Source: Serripes groenlandicus
Lineage: Eukaryota > Mollusca > Bivalvia > Cardiida > Cardiidae
Reading direction: 5' to 3'
Assembly (NCBI GenBank): GCA_031761405.1
Contig: JASEVX010000001.1
Location: 198,750,110-198,814,109, forward strand
Length of the DNA stretch: 64,000 bases
Shown: positions 23,501 to 38,500 of the stretch, one piece after another
Numbering within the stretch: the stretch's first letter is position 1
Layout: the number at the start of each line of letters is the position of its first letter
Position numbers and translations under genes: made by a program
The notes under the pieces: generated by a model
The model's input: only the letters and a program-made list of their open reading frames with translations
The model's database searches: none
Told to the model about the DNA's origin: nothing

Positions 23501-26500
23501 TAGAAGCCGCATGTTTTGCTTCAACGGCTTGAAATTTGGTCAGAATGTTGAGCTGAATGATATTTAGGCCAAGTTCGAATATGGATCATGCAGGGTCAAA
23601 AACTAGGTCACTAGGTCAAATTGAAGGAAAATCTTGTTAACACTTTGGATGCCGCATTTTTTGCTTCAGCAGCTTGAAATTTGGTCAGAATGTTTGTCTA
23701 AATGATATCTAGGCCAAGTTTGGATATGGGTCATGCCGGGTTAAAAACTAGGTCACTAGGCCAAATTGAAGGGTAATCTTGTTAACACTCTGGATACTGC
23801 ATTTTAAATTTCAGCATGATGAAACTTTATCAGAATGTTTTTCTTGATGATATGTAGGCCAAGATCGAATATGGGTCATGCTGGGTCAAAAACTAGGTCA
23901 CTAGATCAAATTGAAAGAAAATCTTGTGAACACTTTGGATGCCACATTTTTTGCTTCAGCAGCTTGAAATTTGGTCAGAATGTTTGTCTGAATTATATCT
24001 AGGTCAAGTTCGAATATGGGTCATATTGGATCAGAAACTAGGTCAATAAAGGAAAATATTGTTCAAACTCCGGAGGCCGCATTTTTACTTTGAGCAAGTT
24101 GAAACGTCAGAATGCTGTCTTGATGATATCTAGTCCATGTTGGAATATGGGTCATATCAGGTAAAAAAAATATAGATCACTAGGCCAAATGAAGGAAAAT
24201 ATTGTTAGCACTGTGGAGGTTGCATTCAGAATAATTGTCTTGATGTGTTTTGCATTGCAGTACATTGTATAATTAAGGTGAGCGATCCAGGGCCATCATG
24301 GCCCTCTTGTCAGAATGTTTCTCTTGATGATATGTAGGCCATGGTCAACTCGAATATGGGTCATATCAGATCAAAAACTAGATCACTAGGCCAAAATGAA
24401 GGAAAATCCTGTAAACACTCTTGAAGAAATCTTACCTTACCCCAAAATGAGCTATTGTGACTGGCTATGTGGTAGGCATGTCAAATCACATTGCATAACT
24501 AAGATGAGTTTGGAAAGAATAAAACATTCATGTATTGTCTCTACTATTTAAATTTCAGATTTACAGATGATGGTGATTATGGGAAATATGGTGATGCTGA
24601 TAATGATGATGATGGTGATGAAAGTGGTAGTGGTATTGATGATGATAATAATTCTGATGAAAGTGGTAGTGGTGATGATGATGACGATGAAAGTGAAGGG
24701 AGTGAAGACGATGGTTTGTTTTATATTCTACTTTTTCAAACATAAATAGCAAGCTGTACACATCTGTAAAAATATGACTATTTAAAACCATATTTTGCCA
24801 GGAAAACTATTTTCTCCCTTTTCCATACATTTTTAGCTCATGTTTTTCGAAGAAAAGACATCGGGCTATTGTGATACCATTGACGTCGTTTGCGTCGTCA
24901 CAAAACCTAACCTCATAACTGAAAAACCATTCAACATTTTTAACTGAAACTAGGAACAAACAATATGTATGTCTTTTCCAAGTAAAGTCCAAGTCACATA
25001 ACTCTGGCTTAAATAATTATTCAGTTATGCCCCTTTTTCGACTTAGAAAAAGAAGACGGGCATTGGCGTTTGCTCTTCGGCACTCTTGTTTCAATTTGGC
25101 ACCATATTAATATCTTAAAAATTTCCTGAGTTTACAATATTTGCCATGAATATTTTTTTAAACAACAATTTTATACTGCCATATTTCGTAGTAAGCTGCC
25201 TACATAAAGAAAATTATTGGAAGAAAAATGTAGTAATTGCATGGTCTTTACCTTTTTATACGCCTGTTTTTTGAAAAAAAGGAACGTATTATAGTTTTAC
25301 CTGCAGCGTATACCAAAAATTGGTCTTGTTAGCTTAATAACTTTAGAAGCCTTTGTCCAATCATCACCATCCAATCATATATTTGGTCAGAATGTGTATT
25401 GGCATAATATCTCGATAACTAGCCATATCGCTTCAGTCAATCGAGAGTAATCGCCCTTTAATTATAGAAATTACCTAAAATTGGTCTTGTCAGCTCAATA
25501 ACAATTATCACTATACTTGGTCTCCAAAAAACAGGATGGGCGTATTTTGTGACATTTAGTGCTCTTGTTGGTTTCTTAATTCATTTTTGCCCATATACTC
25601 ACACATTAAGTTGTGAACTGTATAATTGTCTGTTCAGTAAACATCTGAACATACTGTATTATAAATAAAATAAAAATTGGAATTCTCATTTTGGTAGCAT
25701 TCCAACTGATACTCTAAGTTTCACACTTGCCGGTAACTGTAAAACATTTTCTAGAAAAACATTCCTTCTTTTTCAGAAGATGGCATTCAGAAATTTTCTG
25801 CCACTGCACAAGATGAAATAGCAAAGGGAAGTGCTGCAGCTCAACAGCTAAGTATGTAAAAAGGATTTATTTCACACGGATTCTTGTAACTTGTCAAACT
25901 GCACTTTGCACTGTCTTGACTATTCAGGAATCTAGATAATTATACCACCTCCAACGATGTCTTCCATTAAGCCTTTCCCTCATACAACAATTCTACAGCA
26001 GACGAGTTTGAACATATTTTGTTAAAATATAGAAAATCTCCATAATTGAATGGATAACCTATGACAAAAAGTGGAAAACATTGTGGCAAAAGGAGAAATT
26101 GCACGTTTTGTGCAATTTCTTCTTTTGTCACTATATTTTCAAAAAGCCATCTGCTGCAGAGGCATCAGAAAGCATCTATATGAGGGAAAGGGTTAAATAA
26201 GTTGTCCATGTGAATAGGAACGAGCTGGCTTTTCTGAACAATGACGATCCAGGTCTTACTGTGCATCCACGAAGTCTGATCAATAGCTACATTGTTCGCA
26301 TTACGACTTACATAAGGTTGTTAGACTCTAATTCACAAAGTAGATGCACAGGCTAGTCTGAACATATACTGTACATAAATGTATCTATTTGCTCAGACAG
26401 GCTCAAATGGCTTTCTTCCTCTTAACCCTTCTTATGCCTATGCAGCAAACGACTTTTAAAAACATTATGACAAAAGCAGAAATTGCTCAAAACAAGCAAT

Positions 26501-29500
26501 TTCTCTTTTTTTGCCACAATGTTTTCAACTCTTTTCAGTAATTATACCTACGATAATAGAGCTTCCAGTTGTTTTTGCGTAGATACTTTCAAAGTCGTCT
26601 GCTGCAGATTTGGTGTATGTGGGAAAGGGTTAAATTCATTCAACTTTCTAGCTAGGATGACAATACTTGACACATAAAATGATTTTGACCCAAGAAAACC
26701 AAAGTTTCCTTTCCAAAATAGATCCCTATTGATTTCTGGGTTAAGTCACAATAGAACAACCATTTATAATTCTTAATGTGGGATATTTGGCCCGTATGAG
26801 ATACAGATTTAGCTGTGTCAGTCACCTGCCTTTGCAGGTATACTCATAAGGATCCCTTGTCAATCCATTTCACTTCGAGACAAAGGATTCACCCTGGACA
26901 TTTTTTTGTGCATCACTTTTTCGCGAAATGAAGAAAAAGTTTGCGCCAAATTTGCAATTCTAGAGCCATTATTTACTACTTGAAATGAATTATAGAATAA
27001 TAGTAATATCAGCTGTTTCTTTTAAAAGAATTTGTTTCAAGAGTAAATATTGCTCATAATGTGTAATTTCTCCTTTGCCACATTGTTTCAACTGTATTCA
27101 AGGATTAACATTTAATTTCAAGAGATTCTCCATATTTTTGTATCTATAGATAAAGTTGTCTGCTTCAGATGTTTTGAATGTAGGAAAGTGTTAAGGAATA
27201 GTGACAACTATGTGATTTTACTTCACAATGTAATTGAAGACATATTGGCACTGTTCCTTCGCACACTCTTATTTCTATTTTGATGTGTGGTTTTTTTTTC
27301 TATGATAACATGTTTTGTTTACTTCAGGTTTGTGGGACACTTTGTTAGAAGGCAGGATAAAATTGCAGAAAGCTGTTTCCCTGATTAATCAACTCCCACA
27401 ACAAAATGTCTGGACCCAGTTCTCGCAGGAATCCAGCAACTTTGAAGATGAGAGCAGGAAAAGTATGTGTAAACGATGATTCGTTCTCTGATACAGACAA
27501 ATTAAAAAAAAAAAATGGCTCAAATGAGAAATTTCTTAGCTTTCCACATTTTTTACAACTGTTTATGATTAACCCTTTCCCTCATATAGACGCTTTCTGA
27601 TGCCTCTGCAGCAGACAGCTTTTTGAAAACATAGTGACAAAAGAAGAAATTGCACAAAACGTGCAATTTCTCCTTTTACCACAATGTTTTCCACTTTTAG
27701 TCATATGTTATCCATTCAATTATGGAGATTTTCTATGTTTTGACAAAATACGTTCAAAGTCGTCTGCTGCAGAATTGTCGTATGAGGGAAAGGGTTAAGC
27801 TTTCCAATTTCAAGATGTTTATAAAGCATATGACTCTGAAAAGGGCATATACATAGAGTTTAATTAACATTGTTTTCATGATACGGGATTTAAATCCTAA
27901 GTGGAAGAGATTCTTGCGATATAAAAACGGGTTTTTATATGCAAGAATCTATTTCACGAGGCAGCTCATTTATTTTTAGCTCAGAAGTGGAGAGATCTGA
28001 ATGACGTAATCTGCTAGTTTTGCAGTGACGTCACTATATATATATATATCCTACCTCCTACATAAATCTGCTTATTTCATTGGTCAAGCGAGGTCACGCG
28101 GTGACAGTGACACTAGGTGATATTGCTCAGTAGACAAAAAGCATGTTATAGGTTTTCTCAAGTTGGGAAATCTCTATATTTTATCATTCAGTATATAATA
28201 TACAAGTTTATCAGGGATTTACTAGAATCACTGGGTTGGTTGGTTGGATTAGCTGTTACTGTTAGAAGAACATATGAACTTTATAGAGCAAATGAGTTTT
28301 TCAGCTTGTAAGATATTTTATTGTAACTTTTAATACATGTCATTCGTGGATTGTAGATGTGCATGACATAATTTGGATCATATTCTTACAGGCATTCTAG
28401 AATTATCTCGCCTTCAGCTTTGATAATTTCACAAGCAGTTTGCAGGGTCTTAAGTTCCAACTTTACGAGACAGTTCTTTATATCTTCAGTTCAAGTTTTT
28501 TATATCTTTTAGCTCAGAAAGTGTTCAAACATCTACTGGGTAGCCTGGTACATCTTCAGAATGTTTTGTTGGTTCAGAATACAGATACAGTCAGTCTTGT
28601 TGATGGTGCTGAAAAACCTGGAAGGTAAAGGTCTTAACCCTTTCCCTCATATCAACGCTTTCTGACGCCTCTGCAGCAGACGGCTTTTTGAAAACATAGT
28701 GACAAAAGAAGAAATTGCACAAAACGTGCAATTTCTCCTTTTGACACAATGTTTTCCACTTTTAGTCATAGGTTATCCATTCAATGACAAAATATGTTCA
28801 AAGTCGTCTGCTGCAGAATTGTCGTATGAGGGAAAGACTTTACCTCATATTACAACATATGTGCAGCAGATAACATTTATTTAAACATTTTTATGCCCCC
28901 GGAATCACCGATTCGGTGGGCATCTAGTTTTTGGCCTGTCTGTCTGTCGAAAAAACCTTTAACCTTGACCACTACTTTTGAACCATAACAGATACGGCTA
29001 CCATATTTCACATGTGTATTCCTTGTGACATGACCTTTCTGTCAGTACCTTGCGACCTTGACCTTTGACCTAGATGTTGCCATTCGGGGACATCAGTGTT
29101 TCACAAACACATCTTGTTTACTCTATAAATGAAAGACTAATTATTGAATAAACTTGAATACATTGCGACAAAAGGAGAAACTGCTCGGAATGAGTAATTT
29201 CTCTTCTTGCCAAACAAAATTCAAATGTCATCTGCTGCAGAGGAATCAGAAATCGTGGGAAAGGGTTATTATATCTGTAACAATCTCAACATTTATCCCA
29301 CTGAGTTCAATCAACTTCAATTATCATCAGTAGATTGTGTTACATAGTAACTTATTGATGAAGCAGTAGCGAAGTGTATTAACCCTTTCCCTCATATTGA
29401 CGCCTCTGTAGCAGATGACTTTTTGAAAAGATAGTGACAAAAGAAGAAATTGCACAGAACGAGCAATCTCACCTTTTGTCACAATGTTTTCCACTTAATT

Positions 29501-32500
29501 ATCCATTCAATTATAGAGATTTTCTATTTTTTGATGTTCAAAATCATCTGCTGCAGAATTGTTGTATGAGGGAAAGGGTTAAGATTAGACTGTCCGAATG
29601 TGCAGGCTGTCCTTTGTATACATTGTTCTCAATTATAGTTGCGCTAAAAAATACAGGCAAATGTTGTCTGAGTGACACACAGCGGGTTACTGGTTTCATA
29701 GTTAGAGCATCCCCAGAACCCTTCAACTCTTAACATTCCACTCCAAAAAAAAACCTGGGAAATGGAGAAATTGCTCAATATGAGCATTGATTCTTTTTAC
29801 CTTTCTCACAATCTTTTCAACTCTTTTAAAAATGTATTCAGTTTTCCAGGCATTTCATTTTTTCCTTAATTGAATTCATAGCAGATTAGATGTATACCTT
29901 TAAAGATATTGCCCCTTCCAACATGAAGATGCGTTAACATTGTGATAAAAGTAGAAATTGCACATGACAAGCAATTTCACCTCTTGCCACAATGATTTTG
30001 ACTGTATTTGTAGTGACTTTAACATTCTTCTGTGGCAAAAAGGGTTATTGAATGTTTGTCAGTGGTACCTTGTAGTTTCTTCCTTCTTTTCTGATTTTTA
30101 CAAAACATTGTAGATAAAAGAGAAATTACACAAAAATAGCGGTTTCTACTTCTTTCATAATGTTTTTAAACCTTTTCTTAATAATCCAAATATGTAGCAG
30201 ACGACTGAAAACATCCTGCAAAAATATCGAATTTTTAAAAAAAGTAAAAGTTTTAATTGTTGAATAGTTGAAAACATTGTGGCAAACGTTTTCTCCATTT
30301 TTTTTTCTGGCAGTGGTACACAGTCCAAACCTGTTGTTGATGATGATGATGAAGAAATCCTCAGCGACACAGATGAAGAGATGGCAGCAAAGGAAGAACC
30401 GGTCAAACCTCAAGTTAAAGTGGAGAAGAGGAAAATAAGCATGGACGATTACCCTGGGTTGCTGAAAAAGAGATATGATAATTTTCACAATTTTAGGTAC
30501 ATTATATATATACATCTCTTTGAATTAATTTTTTGTACAGTTTTCCACTTAAGTATATATGCAAAATAATTACTCTCAATATTTGACCCTATAAGTGTCT
30601 GTTGATCTTATACTGTATTTTTGAGGGATATCCCTGTTGGTGTTGTTAGTCCAACTACAATCATATTTAATCCCTTCCCTCATAGAGACGCTTTCTGACG
30701 CCTATGCAGCAGACAGCTTTTTTAAACAGGGTAATAGAAGAAGAAATTGCTCAAGATGAGCAATTTCTCCTTTTGTTACCATGTTTTCAACTCTATTCAA
30801 TTATTGTTCTTTCATTTATGGGGATTTCTGTGCTTTTGCCTAGACGCTTTCAAAGTCGTCTGTTGTAGATTTGTTGTATGTAGGAAAGGGTTTAGACGAG
30901 GTTTGATAAAACATTTAAGGTACTATCAACAAATGTTTTAAACCCTCTCCCACATGCAGATACATCTTCAACATAATAAAATATTCTGGCAAAAGGAGAT
31001 ATTCATAATGGGCAATTTCACCTTTCACCACAATGTTTTCAACTCTATTCAAAAAAATTATTTTCATTTATTGTCTTTCCAAAGAATGTAATTGAGAAAG
31101 GCTTTTGCAAACTTTACTTTGATCACCTAAAACACACTGAAGTTTCGGCCCCTTTTTGGGTGGGGACATCATTTCTACAAATTTGCTTGATTCTCGTGTA
31201 TTCTTATATTTTACGATGAAACCTTTTGTTATTGATACTCTGCAAAACAATTAAAAATGAAAACCTACAACATAAAATTAAGGACAAGAATAAAGTTAAA
31301 GAGTATTTAAAAACTAATTCATGTGCTGTACTTGTGGATATTTCCACACTCAATTCACCGAGTATCTACTTGTTTAGAAAGTAGTTCATATTCAAAACAG
31401 ACCAATTTATATGTTTAAAGACTCATTTTGAGCGTTTCTGAACACCAAAATCAAACCCTAGTAGTCAGTTTTCAGCATAGAAATGAATTTAACAATAACT
31501 AAATAAACTGTTTATTGTGTGATTTGTGTCCAGGTTATGTAGGACACATAAGAATCACTACTCCGCTTTCACTACTCTCAAACTTTCACTAAGGCTGCTG
31601 ACGAAATGTCATGGGACACATGTGATCCTTTCAACACTCTTGTTTTAACCCTTACCCACTTATTTCAAATCTGCAGTAGATATTTTTACGAAAAACATAT
31701 GAAGAATCTATTTAAGATTTTAGTTTGATTTTTGAAAAGAGTTTAACCCTTTCCCTCATACAGACGCTTTCTGACGCCTCTGCAGCAGACGGCTTTTTGA
31801 AAACATAGTGACAAAAGAAGAAATTGCTCAAACCAAGCAATTTCTCCTTTTGCCTCAATGCTTTCCACTTTTAGTCATAGGTTATCCATTCAATTATAGA
31901 GATTTTCTATTTTTTGACAAAATATGTCCAAAGTTGTCTGCTGCAGAGTTGTTGTATGAGTGAAAGGGTTAAAAACATTGAGCAATTTCTCCTTTTGCCA
32001 ATGGTTGTCTGCTGCAGATGCGTCAAAATCAATATGCAGGTGGTATAGGGTAAACAGAATTATAGCCCTGTTATATTTTAATTACACTCGATTCCTGAAG
32101 CATGTATTACTTATACGTTTTTTCTTGTTTGCTAGGGTTATGGTTAGATACGTCAAAATCAATATGTAGGTGGTAAACAGAATTATAGCCCTCTTATATT
32201 TTAATTACACTCGATTCCCGAAGCATATATTACTTATACGTTTTTTCTTGTTTGCTAGGGATGCAACCATACAGAGATGGTATGACAAGACTCGTTTAGC
32301 TGGGGGCAAGGTGAAAGGGAAATCTTTCAGTGCATTTGATCAGTCGGCTCTTGTTCAAATTAAACAGGTAGGATCAGAGTTTTAGATAAGCTGTGTAATT
32401 CATATTCTAACTCTTATTGAACCAATAAAAAAGGGTTTTTATAAAGTATTAACTCTTTCCTACTTAAAACAAATCTGCAGCACACAACTTTAAAAACATC

Positions 32501-35500
32501 TAGATAAAATATGGAAAATCTCTATAAATGAATGTATCTATTGATTAGAGTTGAAAGCATTGTGGCAAAAGGAGATTTCTCCATTACCCACTATGTTTTC
32601 AAAAGTGGTCTGCTGCATATGCATCAGGTATGAAAGGGTTAACCCTACCTTCATATGACAAATTTGCAGCAGATGACTTTGAACATATTTTCTCAAAAAA
32701 TGGAAAATCTCTATAATTGAATGGATAACCCTATGACTAAAATTGGAAAACATTGTGGCAAAAGGAGAAATTGCTCGTGTTGAGCAATTTCTTCTTTTGT
32801 CACTATGTTTTCAAAAAGCCATCTGCTGCAGAGGCGTCAGAAAGCCTCTATATGAGGGAAAGGGTTAAAACAAAACTGGAACTTATTATATGACTAAATG
32901 GAGGTATAATTTTTATGTTGTGCTGAATATATTTTGGGATAACGGGAAATGAATCGTTTTGAACAATTTGTCCTTTTCCCATAATGTTTTCAAAAGTAAA
33001 GCTATATCAGGGAAAACATTATTGATATCAAAATGTCTTGTCTATTGAACTTATAACATAGTGGAATAAATATTATGCTTTTCTAATGAATTTGAAATTG
33101 ATCTTAATAAATTAAAGCTTCCATTTTCGTGTTGCCTGGCCTAACAGACAGAAGCAATGTGATCCATTTTCCATTGTCTTTTAATCCTTTTATCTGTCTG
33201 GCATGATTTCACTTAATGATGTATTTGCAGGTGACACATGTGTTTCTTTGGACATTCTTGTTTAAATACAATAAAAGTTTCAAACTTGGACGAAAAATGA
33301 CAATAAATAAGACCCCTTTCTTTGTCTTTCACAGATTCTTTCAGATAAAGACAGACTTATTAGGAGGACCCAGTTAAAACGATCTGTGTATAGAACTCTT
33401 GGCAAAGCGCCTAAAATGGAAGATCCAGAAATAATTCCATCTGAAAATGGAGAACCAGAGGTAAGGCATTCGTATATATTATAATATTTATGTTAATTTT
33501 TTTTTTTTAGTTTTTAGCTCTACTGGCCAAAGGCCAGAAGGGCTTATGTCGTGGCGATTTGTCCGTCGTCCGTGCGTGAGTCCGTCCGTCCGTCCGTCCG
33601 TAAACAATTTCTTGTTAACACGATACAGTCTGCACTTTTGATTGTATCTCAACCAAACTTATACAGTAGTTAGATATCCATGAGAGCTCGGTTCCTTTCG
33701 AAAACCAGCCAGATCCGCTCATGCATGACTGGATTATGGCCCTTGAAATAGTCAAAATTGCTATAAAAGAGCTTGTTAACACGATACAGTCTTCACTTTT
33801 GATTGTATCTTAACCAAACTGAAACAGTAGTTAGATATTCATGAGAGCTCGGTTCCTTTCGAAAACCAGCCAGATCCGCCCATGCATGACTGGATTATGG
33901 CCCTTGAAATGGTCAAAATTGCTATAAAAGAGCTTGTTAACACGATACAGTCTTCACTTTTGATTGTATCTCAACCAAACTTATACAGTAGTTAGATATT
34001 CATGAGAGCTCGGTTCCTTTCGAAAACCAGCCAGATCCGCCCATGCATGACTGGATTATGGCCCTTGAAATGGTCAAAATTGCTATAAAAGAGCTTGTTA
34101 ACACGATACAGTCTTCACTTTTGATTGTATCTCAACCAAACTTATACAGTAGTTAGATATTCATGAGAGCTCGGTTCCTTTCGAAAACCAGCCAGATCCG
34201 CCCATGCATGACTGGATTATGGCCCTTGAAATGGTCAAAATTGCTATAAAAGAGCTTGTTAACATGATACAGTCTTCACGTTTGATTGTATCTCAACCAA
34301 ACTTATGCAGTAGTTACTATCTGATCTTCACCAAACTTAGATAGTAGTTAAATATTGATGAGAGCTTGGTTCCTTTTGAAAACCAGCTAGATCCGCCCAT
34401 GCAAGACTGGATTATGGCCCATGAAATTGTAAAAATTGCTATAATACAGCTTGTGAACACAAAAGAGCCTCCATTTACTATCCGATCTTCACCATACATA
34501 CATGCTCTGGATTGAAAATGACCAAAGAACCATACCAGTAGAGCATAGGCCCTCATGGGCCTCTTGTTTGAAATTATCTGTTTCTTTTGAATTTGAAAAA
34601 GTCTTAAATTAACAAAACAGTAAAGGAGTATAAGCTTTCATTTAATTCTTAACTTATAATCTAGCATGAATTTCGTAAATATAGTTTGACAATTACATTT
34701 AAAAAAAATTCTGTTCCTCCATCGACTTTTCAGATGATAGAAACAGCCAATTCTGTTGAGAAGAATGAATATGACGAAGAGATATTTGATGATGATGACT
34801 TTTATCATCAGTTACTGAGAGAACTCATACAGAAAAAGACGGCGGATATTAACGATCCTATAGCTTCCACTAGGTATGCATGTTAGTTATTATATTCGCC
34901 ACGTCACTTGGAGTCAGAGCTACAAAACCCTTAACCACTTGTAGACGCATTTTGACGCATCTGCGGCAGACGACTTTTGAAAACATTGGGACAACAGAAG
35001 AAATTGCTCAAAATGAAAAATGTCTTGTATGTCACAATATTTTCAACTCTATTTAATAGTAAATTTTTTTACAGATTTTTCATTTTTTTGTCAATATGTT
35101 TTGAAAGTAATTGGAAAGGGTTAATCTGTGGCAGTTACCGTCGAATGACATACTTGTACTGTTTGGAAACCCTGCTGCAGGGGCTTCCATGATTCTTAAC
35201 ATGTTAATTTGGTTCCTATCAAATATTCAAAGTGGAGCTATTGGCCTTGTATGTTGACCACTTCAAAGATATAATTCTTTCCTACTTACAGTTGCTTTCT
35301 GATGCCTCTGCAGCAGAGAACTTTTGAAAACATTGTGATTAAAGAAGAAATTGATTATATTGAAAGTTATCAAACTTTTAAATGCTAATCAATAATTATA
35401 CTTGCATTTCTAGAGATTTATTTTTAGTTTTGCCTAGATCTTTTCAAAGTTGTCTACTGCAAATTTGTTGTATGTGGGGAAAATGAAATAGATTTCTCAA

Positions 35501-38500
35501 TATAAGATTTAGCTACTAGAGAGCTGGTCTGCATTCACATCGTTCAAACATATTTCTAGTTCACACAATGAGTTCAACTTTCCCAAATAGACGCATTCTG
35601 AAACATCTGCAGCAGACGACTTTTGAAAAAATTTAGTCAAACTTGCCACAATGTTTTCAACTCTTTTCAATTATTATACTATTATTTACAGTTTTGTAGT
35701 CAAGATGTTTCCAAAGTCGTCTGCTGCATATTTTTTCTAAGTTTGAAAGGGTTAACTTTGACCTTAGGTTGTTATAAAAGGAGATAACAAGGATTGAGAT
35801 TTATATGTTAATGATATTTTCATTATTGCCTTTGTGACATGCGGATCACAGCAAGAGTTCCATACAGATGTAACTAATTAAATTTGTTATTTGCTTTCTT
35901 TTCCTTATTACAGACAGTGGCTGCAGATTCAGAGGCTAAGAAACAAAAGGAAGCGGAAAATCGATCCAAAAGCAAGCAAAGATAGGAAAATAAAGTAAGT
36001 TAATGCTTTATTGCATAAATCTTTCCTACATTCAATAGATATGCAGCTGACAACTGTGAAAACTTCTAGACAAAAATATGAACTGTTATTATGGAATAGC
36101 GGTGATAACATTATGAGTAATTCCTTTATTTGCTACAAGGTTTTCAAAAGTCGTCTGCTGCAGAGGAGTGTGTAAGTGGGAAAGTAAACTGATTTTAAAA
36201 TATTTGAAGAAAAAACTGTGATACATACATAGTTTTTTGTCGGCAAAGAAAAAATTCAACAATTCTGCAGCAGACAACTTGAAAACCTCTGTTTAAAAAT
36301 ATGAGGTCGGTAGGGTAGGGGTGTGAGTTAGAAACCCAAAATGGGCCAATATTCGTTCTGACGTTTTCATAAAACTTACTGGGCTGACAATTTGTAGAAA
36401 AAGAGCAAGTTGCTTGGAAAGTCTTTTGTGTTGAGTACTGGTGTGGGAAAGCCAGAAAAACATTAGTAGATGAACAGCAATTTCTTTTTTTTTTACATTG
36501 ACTTCAAAAGTCGAATGCATCTTTATGTTCAAAAGGGTTAACCCTTGCATTTATTAAAATTTCAATATATTTGCCAGGAACTTATTTAAGTTATCTGCTG
36601 CATGTTAGCACACTTTTTTCGTGTGTGTTTCAGTTCTGTAACAGAACTCTAGTTTCTAAAGGCAAATTTCATAATTTCTCAGAAACTGTGTTTATTATTA
36701 TTTTGTTATGCAGTTGGTGGGGTAGTTATGCAAAATGTTTTCAGTTTTATCTAAACAGTCAAGCCACCACCCTGCGAGCCATGCTTTTCTGTCAGTTCTT
36801 TCTGAAAACTTGCTGAATAAACTTAACATAGGGTGGAAAGTCAAGAATTGTACATGTATGTCAAAAGTATTTATTGTTGATTTTTGTAGGTACTCGGTAC
36901 ACAAAAAGCTGATCAATTTTATGACGCCAATAGATGATTGTGAATGGTCTCATGAAGCTAGGTGAGTACAGAGCTTTATATACAGGGCCTTTACCCTTTC
37001 CCACATACAACAAATCTGCTGCAGACGACTTTGAAAACACTGATTTTTAGCTCCACTGGCTGAAAGCCAGTCAAGCTTATGTCATGGCGAATTGTCCGTC
37101 GTGCGTGCGTTAACTTTTTCCTTTAAACGACTTCTTCTCACTAACCACTTGGCCGATTTGGTTGAAACTTCATAGGAAGCATCCTCTCAATGTCCTCTCT
37201 TAAATTCCTTCAATTTATTTTGATCCATCCATAATTCTGGTTTCCATGGCAACCAAAAGAAAAAAATAGTGAAAACTTAAAAAATCTTCTTCTCTGAAAG
37301 TGTCAGGCCGATTTTCAAATAATTTTGTAGAAATGTTCCTTGGGTGACCCTTTATTAGATTCCTTCAAGCCATGATGATTGGTTGAAAAATATGGCCGCC
37401 AGAGGGCGGGGCTATTTTGCTATATATGACCATTGTGAAAATTTAAAAAATCTTCTTTTCCGAAAGTGTTGAGCAGATTTTCAAATAATTTTGTAGAAAT
37501 GTTCTTTGGGTGACCCTCCATCAGATTCCTTCAAGCCATGTTGATTGATTGAAAAATATGGCCGCCATGGGGTGGGGCTATTTTGCCTTATATGGCTATG
37601 GTGAATACTTAAAATATCCTCTCCTCCGAAAGTGTCAGGCCGATTTTCAAATAATTTTGCAGAAACATTCCTTGGGTGACACTCTACAAGATTCCTTTAA
37701 GCCATGGTGGTTGGTAAAAAATATGGCCACTAGGGGGCAGGGCTGTTTGGAGATTTGATTTTTGCCTTATGGCCGTGGAGCGATACTGGCCCTCTTGGGC
37801 CTCTTGTTTTTGGAAACTCCCTTTAATTTGCCAACATGTTTTCAATAAGCCGTCTGCTGCAGGGGTGTTAGAAAGCGTCTATATGAGTGAAAGGGTTAAT
37901 TGATCCTCTACCCCCATCTTGTGAGAACTCAAAAGAACCATCTCAATGAGACAATTCTGTTAAGAACAACGTCATAGGGTTTGGTTGGATAATAAGAGGG
38001 ATAGAGTTGAGGAAAAGAGCTGTACAGTATATCCTTCCGGATCTGGACCTCTGTTTAAAGTACGCTTGTTAAAGGGTCCTTAGTTTTATTCCCCGCTGTA
38101 GGTGGAGGGATTTAGATTTGGTGTCCTCAGTCCATCAATCTGTCCGAAGCCATATCTAAGGCATGGTTGAAAGAATTTCATTAAAACATTATAGAAGTAT
38201 TTAACCAACATCATGAACTACTGTCATGCAAGTTTTACTATAATTTATTATGGTCTAAGGAATACCAGAGTTGTGGCTCCTTTTGGATGGGAGTCCGATA
38301 TCAAGTCAATGAATTTGCTTGACTACTTTTGACAGAGACGGAATCTAAGATAATCAGGAGTAAACATGTCTTTATTAAATTCGTTACTCAATTAAATCTT
38401 AGGTTATGAATACTTAAAGAAAAGAAAGATTCTTTGAATATCTACATAAACATAAAAGTATAGAAGTCAAAATGAGGTTTTTGGAATATGCTTCGAGTAT

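Noticed and set aside
24561..24791. His-rich frame on the minus strand
   Set aside because: It is the antisense of the Asp-rich AATF exon 4; GAT repeats read backwards give ATC/CAT codons.
33771..34414. CRISPR-like regular repeat array
   Set aside because: Units are contiguous 161-bp tandem repeats with no spacers, in a eukaryotic intron.
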